From: Branchiostoma lanceolatum
Lineage: Eukaryota; Chordata; Leptocardii; Amphioxiformes; Branchiostomatidae
Direction: 5' to 3'
Length of the DNA stretch: 64,000 bases
NCBI RefSeq assembly: GCF_035083965.1
Contig: NC_089740.1
Location: 7,499,552 to 7,563,551 of the forward strand
This document shows, in pieces, positions 48,301 through 59,800 of this stretch. The notes beneath the pieces are model-generated. The model did no database searches and was not told the origin of the DNA. It was given only the letters and a program-made list of their open reading frames with translations. Positions within the stretch are counted from its first letter, which is position 1, and the number at the start of each line of letters is the position of its first letter. A program made the position numbers and the translations under genes.

Positions 48301-51300
48301 TAACTCATAGCTACACCATAGAGTTATGTTAGGTCGATGGGGGTACCAGCTTAGAGTTTGTTCTGATTTTCCTTTTCTGGTAATGTTAAGATGGCAAATG
48401 TATTTTTTTTTCTCTGATAATTTATAGGTCGGAAGATTTTCAAGCCTCTCTGCTATCCGTGCGATGTACTGGACCTACTCGTGGATCGCTCTGCTGATAC
48501 TACTGCTGGTGGAGTCACAGTCCTACAGGGTTGGAACAGCAGAGATAGACAGCATCGTGCAAGGATCTCCAGCATCTTCTGCACCTATAGCTGTGACATC
48601 CATATTGATCATGATATGGGTCATTGGTAAGTCCAGGCATTTTCTGTAATATTTCATACTCTATTATATTCATCATGTGGTCGTTTTTCTTTATCTGCAA
48701 TGCGTCGATAAAGGTTAGACATCCAGGTAATAAGACACGCCAAATAGCAGTTACTCAAGCAATTTGATATGTTTTTGGAAACAGTCGGACGTTTCGGGTA
48801 GCACTAAGCTGTTCGAAAAATCTTGCTCCGAGTCATCGGCAAAAAGTAGTGGATGCTACTTGAAACGTCTGACCGTTTCCAAAATCACATCCAGTTGCTT
48901 GAGTAACTGCTATTTTGTTTATCTGTAATGTTTTATCATAATTTTAGCTTGTTGATTGATACCTTTCCAAAAGAGATGTTGTTTTGATACGCAGGCTGGC
49001 ATACGTAGATATATATCCAAATACCAAACTAATACTTTTCATACTCTTTCATACACTGTATGTATATCTTATGTAAAACTGAAGCGTATCAAAAAATGAG
49101 AAAGCATTTGTAGATATTTTACGTCTTCATCATATTCCATTTTCACCATTATCCAAGATATAGGATGGAAGGAACTGAAAGAGGTTCTCGGCGAAGGTCT
49201 GTTGAACCACTTCAAGCAGTTGTGGAACATCCTGGACTTTCTGATGGTTGCTCTCTATCTGGCACTGTTCAGCCTTAAGTTAGTAGCAATGTTTAAGGTA
49301 AGAAAAATAAGCAAAATATTCCCTCAACATTGGATACTACAAGCTCATTATATAACAGAATAATAAGTTTGAAACCATCTCTTTTCGTCTTTTGTACTCT
49401 ATCCTATATGATTCTTATGTTAACGAACGTTTCACTGCTCTTCTAAATTCGTTTAGAAGTTTGAATAGACTGAAAATGTTATGTTTTAAATCATCCAAGT
49501 GTATATATTTAAACGTTTTTGCTTTGGTTCTCATTAACTATTTGTGATCATATATTATTGTTTTCCGGTTTATGTATCTGTTTTGTGTTTCACTTATTTT
49601 GTGCCATGCTCTTTTATTTTGAAAAGTAATAAAAAGAATGAGAAAAAAACTTTTTGCTTTATACCTTTCTTAGCTACACGCCTTCTCAAGCCAGAGTACG
49701 GTGGCTGATGACTGGGCCCGAAAGGCAAACGAGAACAGCTTCCAGCCGGTTGCAGTCGCCGACGTCCTATTCTCCATCTTCACGATAGTCGTGTTTATAC
49801 GGGCCGTATCTCTCTTCACGTTTCATCCATACCTGGGGATGCTGCTGGTTTCCATTGGACGAATGCTTGGAGATATCATGAAGTTCGTTTCTATGGGTGG
49901 ACTGATAACGTTCGCCTTTGCGTGTGGGTTGAACCAGTTGTACTGGTTCTATGGGACCATGCATGAGTACCTCTGCGCTAACTACTCACAGAGCAACCTA
50001 AAGACAGTGGACTGCTCGCAGTCACTTGGATTCGACACGTGAGTCACAAATTCATCTTGAAGTCAAATATCTAAATCCAAGCTCCTGAACTATTAATGAA
50101 GTTAGAGATAAGTTACTCGGAAATACATCTATATTTTCTCACTCTCGTCAGCATTTACACCAAGCCATCAGCTTTAGTATCATGTCACGACTTGCTATTG
50201 CACCGGCAATGATAATTATATTATATGAATTATAGAACTGTCTTTCTGCTTTCGGTAATCATTTATGTCGATCAGATTTTTCAACAAAAAAAAACTCACT
50301 GTTGTTGCACGCAATATTTATTCTATACAGAATCAAAAGGGTTTTTTAAATCCATATCTTACGCGGGATAAGAAGGCCCTTTCTCTTTAGTTTGCTGTAA
50401 TTGCCTAAATCTTGGTCAAATCAAGTCAAACCAAATAAAGGACCGTGAGTTACTGTCATTTTGTTTAAAGCTACGTCTTTTTCTAGGTTGTTCAACTCCA
50501 TGCAGTCCCTGTTCTGGACATGGTTTGGGCTCACAGATCTGTCCATGGTTGAGCTGAAACCAGGCAACAGTCCTGTAGACGTGTTCCAGATACAACAGTG
50601 GCCTGCTATCGCGGAGACGGCGGGTAAAGCGATATACGCCCTGCATCACGTAGTCGAGGTGTTGGTCCTTGCAAACCTGCTCATCGCAATCATCAGTGAT
50701 TCTTATACTAGAGCAGAGGTACTCATTTTTGTTATTATCATTATTGATATATCTTTATGATTCTATAATTGATCATTATTCATTATCCTTTTTACATTTA
50801 GGCATTTAGTACATCTAAAATATAACAACTTTATTTTTATACATTCCCACAACAATCTGATCCATCTCAGGCCTCGCTTTGGTGCCAGCTCATGTAAGCT
50901 CTCGCCTGGCTGTGCTCTCGCGACAGAACATTTCAAAATGGCGCCCTTCCTTGAAAATGGATCTAATATCAAATTCTACACGATTTCCTTTTTTCTTTAT
51001 ATGTATCATCATATGTGCTCAGAGGGTTCACTGAAAAGCGCCAAAATATTTGTTTTTGACAAAATGCAAAGAATAAAACTGAATAGGTCTTTATACCATG
51101 TAAATGTCTTTTTGCTTTCTTGTAGGCGTGAAACAATTACACCAAGTCATTAGCTTTAGTATCATGTCATAACATTTCTCATGTATGTTCCAGGAGGTGA
51201 AACGTACTGACTGGGGATTTGTAGTGATAAAGAACAGTCTGCACTACCTGAAGGTGGACATGTCCCTACCGCCACCATTCACCCTGATAATGTCTGTGAG

Positions 51301-51430
51301 GAACAGTTTTGCCCGTGCACTGTCGGCATTGTGTGGTCGACACAACAAACTTTCTCATTCAGACACTAATGTGGGTACCTATCTCCTAGTAGTAGTAGTA
51401 GTAGTGGTTGTAGTAGTAGTAGTAGTAGTT

Positions 51431-51470
<40 letters not shown>

Positions 51471-52247
51471 CAGTAGTAGCAGAAGTTGTAGTAGTAGTAG
51501 TAGTAGTAGAAGTAGTATAGTTATAGTAGAAGTAGTATAGTAGTAGTACTAGTAGTATTAGTAGTAGTAGTAGTAGTAGTAGATCCTTGTTATTGGTGAC
51601 AACTTGGCAAGTAATACCGTCGTTTATATCTCTCACCTATCCGTTGCGTTATATCTATATAATCTACACTGTAAATGTAATGTATGATATCAAACTTGTT
51701 TCTATATTCTGGATGAAAGTTAAGCCTTTCGACGATTTTGAAGAAGAAAAATGCAGTTGCAATTAGAATAGAATTTATACTTTGTATTGAAGATATGTGA
51801 TATCTATGTTTGTTCACAACATCTACGGTTTGGTCAATTTCAGGAACACACTGTTGTCCTCCCTTCACAGCCACCATTGCCAACAAAAGAAGATAACTAC
51901 AAAGTATGTACAAATTAGCTCCATCTGGATACATCTAAAAGAGCCATATAAATATAATGACAAGTACAGTATGGATACATGTTTATTTTGCAATGTACGG
52001 CAGAATTTATGGTGAAATTGCATGATTATAATCTATTTGCCTGATCATGTGCATGCTATACAAATGTTGGTATTTTCCTTTTTTTTAATTCTAAAGTTGA
52101 TATTTAATGAAATGGTGAATTAAAAAGTAAGACTGTTCCACAAGATTCCTCTTAACAATTTCTTTGATTTCTCTGTCCAAACAGATGGTTGTTCGCTGTC
52201 TGATGAACAGATACCTGCTTCGCAAGGAAAGACGAATTGAACCATAG
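45370..52247 (+). CDS. TRPC-like cation channel, 11 coding exons
   Basis: Coding exons are 45370-45699, 46676-46921, 47259-47474, 47863-48048, 48428-48626, 49164-49297, 49674-50038, 50487-50718, 51194-51370, 51844-51903 and 52185-52247. All joins keep frame and give 735 residues, short for TRPC (usually 800-950). Seen: ankyrin-type repeats in about residues 50-142 (LLYAVDRQDIRAVKILL; TPVMLAARKNNYQILKILL); YRAVCSPSYI and the DQCETFAVELLEE helix (about 168-250) of the TRP_2 region; six hydrophobic segments from about 298 to 630; pore LFWTWFGLTDL (567-577); S6 NLLIAIISDSY (622-632); LPPPF (661-665) after S6; VVRCLMNRYLLRK at the C terminus. Two cysteines (538, 551) precede the pore, as in other TRPCs. 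Known role: non-selective Na+/Ca2+ channel opened downstream of phospholipase C. Odd: the EWKFAR-type TRP box is replaced by RTDWGFVVIK, the zinc-site cysteines after the ankyrin repeats are absent, and the protein stops before the usual coiled coil. Family call firm; subfamily unsure. Confidence 0.9.
46035..46210. repeat. Tandem repeat, about 66-bp period, TRPC-like intron 1
   Basis: TTGTATTTTCTGGGGAATCC-like text recurs near 46075 and 46141, with a truncated third unit before 46210. Confidence 0.7.
46957..47135 (+). mobile_element. MITE-like element, family 1, copy 2 (TRPC-like intron 2)
   Basis: Shares CCCCGAAGC, ATCTCGGTGTTCTCACGATT, GGGTCCCGGGTTGATT and CTCCGAGTTA with the other two copies, same orientation as the copy at 60704. 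It is shorter and appears truncated at its right end. It lies between exons 2 and 3 of the TRPC-like gene. Confidence 0.55.
48726..48915. mobile_element. Foldback MITE, family 2, complete copy (TRPC-like intron 5)
   Basis: AATAGCAGTTACTCAAGCAA at the left pairs with GCTTGAGTAACTGCTATTTT at the right. Inward, GGAAACAGTCGGACGTTTC pairs with GAAACGTCTGACCGTTTCC. A short unpaired core separates the arms. Confidence 0.65.
51386..51586. repeat. (GTA)n microsatellite, TRPC-like intron 9
   Basis: A long interrupted GTA run starts 16 bases after the exon 9 donor. It makes a polyvaline-coding artefact in one frame and polythreonine on the other strand. Confidence 0.9.
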
Positions 52248-52476
52248 ATTTATGTGGAAAGAATCATGTACCTTACTGTTTGGTATTTATAACCATTTGG
52301 TTACATTGTCCCGTTTTTGTATTATCATATTTTAATCATATTCTAATAATACCTTGTTGTACACGTGCACATCTCATGTATATCAATACATGAAGTAAAG
52401 CATGTTGCGATACTAAACGTTGCGTATCGTTACTGATAAGTAATTTGCGTGTCTTTTTTCTGTTTATTTTTTCTAA

Positions 52477-52507
52477 CATAACATAACATAACATAACATA
52501 ACATAAC
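52477..52507. repeat. (ACATA)n microsatellite
   Basis: Six perfect 5-bp units, 0.23 kb after the TRPC-like stop. Confidence 0.9.
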
Positions 52508-53448
52508 AAAAGATGTAATAAGTATTAGAATTAGAAACATTTGCAACACTTTGTTTTACCAAGATGCCATATATGCATTGTATGTCTTTCGAACGATTCC
52601 ATTAGATATCTTTCAAATATCACAGATGGTTTAGCTTCTTCATTGCTTGACGTCTTCAATATGCAATGCCTTATAATATACATCATAGATATCTTGGCTT
52701 CCTTGGGAGATATAGTTTATATCGGTTAGAGGGCAGAAACCTATATCTTACAAAGGAACTTCCTGCACGATTATAGTCTACAATTAAGAAAGTTGATTTC
52801 GGACGTCTTTGAAACATTGGGTAACGTTGCCAATCTTATTTCTCTTGTTTGATTTATTTATTTGATTTGCTACAATCTGATTGATAATGTATATAAGGGA
52901 GAATTTATATAAGCGCTTAGCTTTCAGCCTTCCCTGCACTCCACTGTTATTTTCTCAATTGTAAACGTACGTATTTTTTGAATTGCGAAATAAACAACAA
53001 ACAACAACAATTGGGTATCTAGTTCAGTAAATGAGAGTCAGAATGAACTATTCAAGAAACACAGCGTCGTCGAAACACTTCATCCCGATGACTTACGCTT
53101 TCCCGTTATCGTTCAAACAAAACGTATGGTGTGATAAACCTTTTCAGTTTGCCCATGCCTTAAAACACAATAGGACCAATCTACTAACACAATCTCCCTT
53201 TTTGTGGCTATTATTGTATAACTAGTGACGTGTATGCACGGTGATGTTACCTTTGTTGGGCATGCCCACAATCTATGTCTAATTGACCTTTGAACGCTCG
53301 TCAAATATTTGCCCAGCTTTTGCCAGTCAGCGTGACATAACATGATATACTAGTAGTCTATTGTTATCATGACCAATTGCTATTGCACTGGTAATGATTA
53401 TATGTACACGAGTTATCATAGCTAATATTTTGGAAAAGATAATGATAA

Positions 53449-53715
53449 ATCTTTCTAACCACCATTGTGCTGAAATCTTCAGCAAAAATTGTCTGTCAAC
53501 TTTTTTGGATGTCCTTCCAGACGTATAACCTTACGGACAGTGACCTCTATCAGACAACTCCGTGATCTTTTGTGTAAGCATAAAGCTTTCTAACCACCAT
53601 TGTATCAAAATCTTCAACAAAACTTGTCTGTCAACTTTTCAAACGCGTGTCCTTCCCGTATAACCTTACGGACAATGACCTTTGTCAGACCACTCCCTCT
53701 TTTGTGAAAGCATGC
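53449..53715. repeat. Two-copy tandem duplication, 135-bp period, upstream of SLC51A
   Basis: CTTTCTAACCACCATTGT occurs at 53451 and 53586, with TTGTCTGTCAACTTTT, TATAACCTTACGGACA and GATCTTTTGTG/CTCTTTTGTG in step. The array ends 0.19 kb before the SLC51A start codon. Confidence 0.85.
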
Positions 53716-53899
53716 ATGTTTAATCAAATAAATATCCTACCCAACCAGACCAAAACACCGACAGACCATAGGCACGCAGCCAGACGTTAAGTCGTTCGCT
53801 TTGTCACGAGCGTCTCTCTTCCGTGAAGTTGTGAAAAAGACCGGGCTACGTAAAGCGAGACCAACTTGTTACTAAACTCAGGAAAGCACAACCAACAAC

Positions 53900-56800
53900 A
53901 TGGCAAACTGTTCGGACGAGGCACCGTTCTCAGCTGACGTTGTAGCATGTGGGTATTATCTTACATATCAATTTGTCCTTGAATGTTGTGGGGAGGGGGG
54001 CGGTTGTATACAACAAATGTTAGTGTTAGTTAACACTACGTTCAGTATGTTATCAATAAGTCTTCAGGGGTGTCGTTGAAGGCTACCATGGCTTTAACCT
54101 TTGTAAAATGTCTAAACTGTTTTGTGTTGAAAAGAAATGTCCAATAAGACATTAAATGAAAATATGCTGTTACAGTAAGGTAACGTTATGTACCAACGTC
54201 TGGTGCGTTGGAAGAAGAAGATTTGTAGTCACAGACGTTTTGATACAACTGCCTCTGATATCCAACCTCACAACATAACCTTTCCCTCATTGAATAGCCT
54301 AGTTTCAAGGCCAGGGCGTGTCAGCAAACCCAGTATTTGTCTCCAACTCTCAAATAGTTATAGATTGATAATGGCGTCTCGCTATGTTTGCAACGTGTTC
54401 CAATATGTTGCAGAAAAATTCGTAGGATTCCTACTAGGAAGGATGAAAATAAAGGTAACGTTAATACCGGTATACCTGGCGCAACATGCTTGGAGGAGTT
54501 AGCTCAAAATATGTTAAATACATCAATTATAGATTAACCGCCTTTAGGCTCGAAGGCGTTAGCAAGGGAACGATCTGTTGGTTGTTAGGAATGAGGAATT
54601 TGGTTAATCCTTCCTGAGCTCCTTAGGTGGCTGAAAAAGTAAAAATAGGCCCAAATAATTTCCACATAAGAAATTAACCACAAAAGAAAGTGGCAGATTC
54701 TAGCGTGTACTATGTATATCTGATATAGCATAGCACAGAAGCCCATTATTAAGTTATTCTCTCAAGGCTCGACATGTTACGTCGGTGAAGGTAAAACATC
54801 CAGGTGATAAGACAAACAAGGTAACAGTAACTCAAGCAACTGGATAAAATTTTGAAACCAAATTTTCTACTTTAATCCAGTTGCTTGTAATGAGCAACTG
54901 TTATCTTGCAAAGGACTATATTACTTCAATACATCAAAATAAATTTCTATTAATATCTATGGTTTATCACAACTATACAGTGTCCACGCGGAGGTTAATA
55001 TGTATTTTTTATCACTTTTCTATAGTGTCCACACGGAGTTAGATATATTGTTTATTACTACTAGTCTACAGTGTCCACGTGGAGGTAAAATATCTATTGT
55101 TTATCACTACCCTACAGTGTCCACGCGGAGGTAAATATGTATTGTTTATCACTACTCTACAGTGTCCACGTGGAGGTAAATATGTATATTGTTTATCACT
55201 ACTCTACAGTGGCGGGAAGGGACCTAACCGTAGGGGCGCTCCTCAGCACGGCGACCGTGTGTTTTGCGTTAACGTTTGCCCTGTACGGGGAGGAGTGTTA
55301 CTCCATCAACAAACGTGTTACCGACCCACTGCGGAGAAACAAGCTACTCATCGTGCTGGGACTCTTTCCAGTTGAGTCGAACATTGGGAAATCGTTGAAC
55401 ATCTTCTAAAATAATTCCGCCAGGGTACATAATTCTGCCACCCTGAAAAGATACGTCCAAACAGATCTCCAACCCAACGTCCCGTAGCATAACGCACTCC
55501 TGTATATCTAAACTGTGCATACCTGGGGGGTTCTGGACTAGAAATCTCTCAAACCCGCTGTTTTTCAAAGTGGCGGATTTATGTAACCCGGCGGATTAAT
55601 GGTAATTGGGGCCACAGTACAGAGTTTAAGTCTTGTTTTCAGCTTGAATCGGCCAAGCTACATTCCTATAAAAAGTACTATAATTATGGAAAAGTTTTGT
55701 TTGCTCTAAAAGTTACTAGTTTTCATTCAATATTATAAACGTCCTTAATTTTTGTTGTCTTCATTTTGTGTGGGAATGTTAGCAGAGTTTTGACAATTAT
55801 TTACACAATAAGTGATATGGGGTGGACATATCTATTGAAATGCAACGTTGCGTAAAGCTGGCTTTATGTTTTGGTACCGTATCGTGAAGAGCCATCGACC
55901 TGGCAAATATAAGGTAATTTGGGAAATGCTCGTAAGGTTATTGACCCCAATTTGGTCCTAGGTCCCCAACATTACGTCATTCTCGTACGAACCAGGGGTA
56001 CATATATCTATTTGTAACACTATATAAATGTTTAGATCAGTACAATAAATTTTGATGTCTTCAACTGACTGTTTTTAAACTTTGCCTCTTGTTAGGTTTT
56101 CAGTATGACGTCATTGGTGACCTTATGGGTGCCGAGGGCAAGCCTCTACTCCAACTTCTTATCAACAGGGTAAATATCAACCATGACGTCACAAAGACGA
56201 AATTAGTTCATTGGCTGTTAATGATTGGTTGACGTATGAGTCATACGACAAACGGTGATGTAGTAAGAAAAGGGGCATATCATTAGTTTGTTGGTCGGTT
56301 TACTGATCGGACAATTAGATCCAGATATAGGAAATACATTATTTTCTTTATTTTTCATATCTATTTATTCTGAACCAACTCAACAACAAAAGTTCAGTCT
56401 AAACAAAAGGAAATTAACCAATAAGACATGTGTCAACACAAAGCATAACTTGAAATGTATTTCTCTGTCAGTGATCGAATTCTGACGAATCAATATTTTA
56501 CGGTTCACTAATTATCAAAGTTCTTTAATACCTTCACACTGGGCAACTGTCTTTAAAAAAATCATTATTCTACCGATGCTTGATGTTGTGAAATCTTTAG
56601 AAAATGTTTCGTTTTACTCGTAAAATTGAAGTACACAGGTGGGTGTTGCTATTGTGATTCTATTTAGCCTTTCAGCAGCCTGAGTGTCATATTGAGCTAG
56701 TTCCAGGGAAGGGAGATTATGGCAGCCCTGTAACTAACTAGAATGACACTCAGGCTAGTCTCTCTGTAGAAGGTAGCGTAAGGATCGAAGATGAGACCAT

Positions 56801-59800
56801 TTCACACACATTCCAACACTGAAACATATTTTCCACGCAGGTACTTGGCAGTGTCTATGCTAGTGTTCTTCAGTCTGCTGACGGACTATCACGGCGGGAA
56901 AAGGCTTCTCATGGAGGAGCTGTCGGACACGGACATCAAGTTCAACACGCCCCCTTGCTGCTGTTGTTGTTTCTGCATCCCCAAGTCTAAGCTAACCAGG
57001 TACACATTGTGTGATTCATAATAGGGGTTTTCCAGCCTGGATTTTAAGTCTTGTTAAGTTTGTATTCGCTCTATTAGCTATACAGTTTGCGTTTTTCGGT
57101 TCTCGTCCATAGTAAATACAAGCTGAGCAAGAGTTCGGAGACCTCATCTCCATGAAATATTCTGATTATGCAAATGGTCATCATAATCCATCCAGAGGTT
57201 TTTGAGTTATGCTGACTACAAAAATAGGGTAACAAAGACACACAGACAAAACAACATCTCCATTTTTCATGGAGATAACAATGCTAGATATCAGACTTTA
57301 CTTGAGCTAATACACACAAACAAAATCACTGTCATCTGTAGTTACTAGTGCTTATCACCATCTGTTTTAGAAAGGTCCATGGCTACCTGCGAATCCTTGT
57401 GCTGCAGTACACCATATTGCGCCCCCTACTGGAATACATCGGAGATGTAGCCGGGGCCGACGGGAAACTGAACGATGCTGAGGTATGAAACTTGACACAA
57501 TCTGACTCTGCACTTTTTGAAACGTGATCACCTCTTTTAGCAGATTAAAACTAGACTCATCAATTTTTCTACCGACCCTATGGTGTTCGTCAGGGCAGAA
57601 TGACCCACTACACTCTGACACGTGACCTAACAAAAGACTTTAGTTTGCCCGATGTCTGAGTTTCAAACGATGTTTTTTTTACAGATCTCTGTTCAGGGCG
57701 CGTTCGTGTGGCTGACCATACTGCGGCTGTTGTCCACCCTGGTGTGCATGTACGGCTGCATGGTGATCTATCAGAACGTCAGGGGGCTGGAGAAATTTCA
57801 GCACGTCAACATCAGGGCCAAGTTCGTGTTGTGAGTACTGCGTCCAGTACTGGGTCCCTCAAATATACCTATTGCCAATTACGGCGGCCATTTTGAATTG
57901 CCCGGGGTCAGCTAGGGGTCATGCACCAAAGTGAGGCTCAGATTGGTGTCCCCTACTTATAAGCCGGTATTGCAATATAGGTATGACATCTTTGGTGGTA
58001 CATTTTGCCCCTCTAAGGTGAAATACTGTGGCAGGAGTTTTTTTTGCAAGTTCATGCCCCAGGGATAATTACCTTCGTCGACGAATGGTTTCGTCGAGAA
58101 GGTTATTCGATGGTGCTTGTCTGTGTGTCTGTTAGTGAACAGAATAAGTCGAGAACGCCTGGATGGTTTGTTGTCGTAGTTGGTGTGTCGGTGTGTATGT
58201 GGGAAATCTCAAGATGATTAGATTTTGGGCGAAGTGTTTTGCATAATTAACGAGAAAAGTGTAAAAATGTGTTACATTGTATGCTGAAGTATGTGTACGT
58301 GTCGGCTGTGTTTTTCCAAGGCGTCATGGATAGGGCAAGGAGGTCCTGAGGGGTCATGTTGAGGGCAGGAAACGTCAGTTACACAAATTGGCTGTGAGCC
58401 AGCTGTAGGCATAATGGTAAGGTAGTCTCCAAGCAGACCTATGGGTTGGCTATAGCAGGGGCAGGTTTTGCTTCAGACTGTGAAAGGGAATTACTCAAGA
58501 AGGGCTTGGTGGATGGTCATAAATTTCTGTAAGTACATAGCTTGAGTGCTGATGTACATGATTAGATACTTATTATGCAAATCAGTATCTAATTTGCATA
58601 ATTAATGAGGAAAGTTTATACATCCATCAATTTCCATGATAGGACTCTTACACATGTGACATATGTAACTGAGGAAGAGAGAAATATTAATAGATATCAG
58701 CTTTGCAAATGAGAACCTCATTGACATAATTAATGAGAAAAACTATAACTCGAGATGGTCTTGATGGATGGTCATGATTTTTGGTATGTAGATAGCTTAC
58801 GTGATGCTTTGTATGATTGGATGATAATTATGCAAATCAAATTCTAACTCGCATAATTAATGAGGCAATTTTAAAAATCTGCTGTGTTCCATGATATGAC
58901 TATTCAAATATGTGACATTTGTAACTAGGGAAGAGAGGAATGTTGATAGATAGGAAATATGCAAATGTGGGCCTAATTAGCATAATTAATGAGAAACTAC
59001 TATAATTCCATACTAGTAAATGACGGCAATTTCATACTTGTGGCATTAGGAAGTTGTGTGAATGTGAACACCATTGAATCAAATTATGCTAATAAGGAGG
59101 GAGCTTATTTGCATAATTGATGATAAATGTTAGCATAACCTTCTTTGTTAAGCTCATAGTCATAACAAGGAGGTTTGGACAACTTATTTTATTTGGGTGA
59201 AGAGGGTCAACTGGTATGATTGATGATTGATGAAAAACACTCCTAATACGTCAGTCATGAAGGTCAAAATCATTTGACGAAGGTATGAGGTCGTAGAACT
59301 CTTGTTGCAACATGAAACAATGTATAGATAAAGTGTACAGACAGTGCAAGTTCACAATGCAATATGTAATAGCTATGCACCAAATAGCAGTTATTCAAGC
59401 AGCTGGATATGATTTTGGAAACGGTCAGACACTTCAAGTTTTATCCACTACTTTTCGACAGTGACACAGAGCAAACTTTGTCGATCGGTTGCTTGCTATC
59501 TAGCGTATCTCATTACCTGGATGTCTACCATTCATCGACGTATACTACCTATGGTTGGTTAGTTGATTGGCCGGTTGGTTGGTTGCTTTCTTCATTGGTT
59601 GCTTGCTTAATTGCTAACTTTTGGTTGGTTGATTGGTTACCATACTCTTATATCTCACAGTCTATTATAATTAGTTAAGGAATGAACATTCCATTGCTTG
59701 TCGTAACTTGAACAGTGGATCAAAAGGTGCAGAAAGTCTATGGCGTTCCCCGTCTCTTCCCAATCTTCGTACCCATGATATGAGTTCTTTCATAGATCCG

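Larger units (their letters stand above)
52248..53899. other. TRPC-like 3' UTR and SLC51A upstream region
   Basis: Contains the ACATA microsatellite, a stretch ending GAAATAAACAACAAACAACA (about 52985-53004) that could be a polyadenylation signal or a retroelement tail, and the 135-bp duplication. No TATA box lies within 200 bases of the SLC51A start. Confidence 0.45.

Noticed and set aside
51185..51636. Polyvaline and polythreonine ORFs
   Set aside because: They translate the GTA microsatellite; the true exon ends at 51370.
52884..52920. TATA-like text upstream of SLC51A
   Set aside because: It is nearly 1 kb from the SLC51A start codon and precedes a retroelement-like tail instead of an exon.
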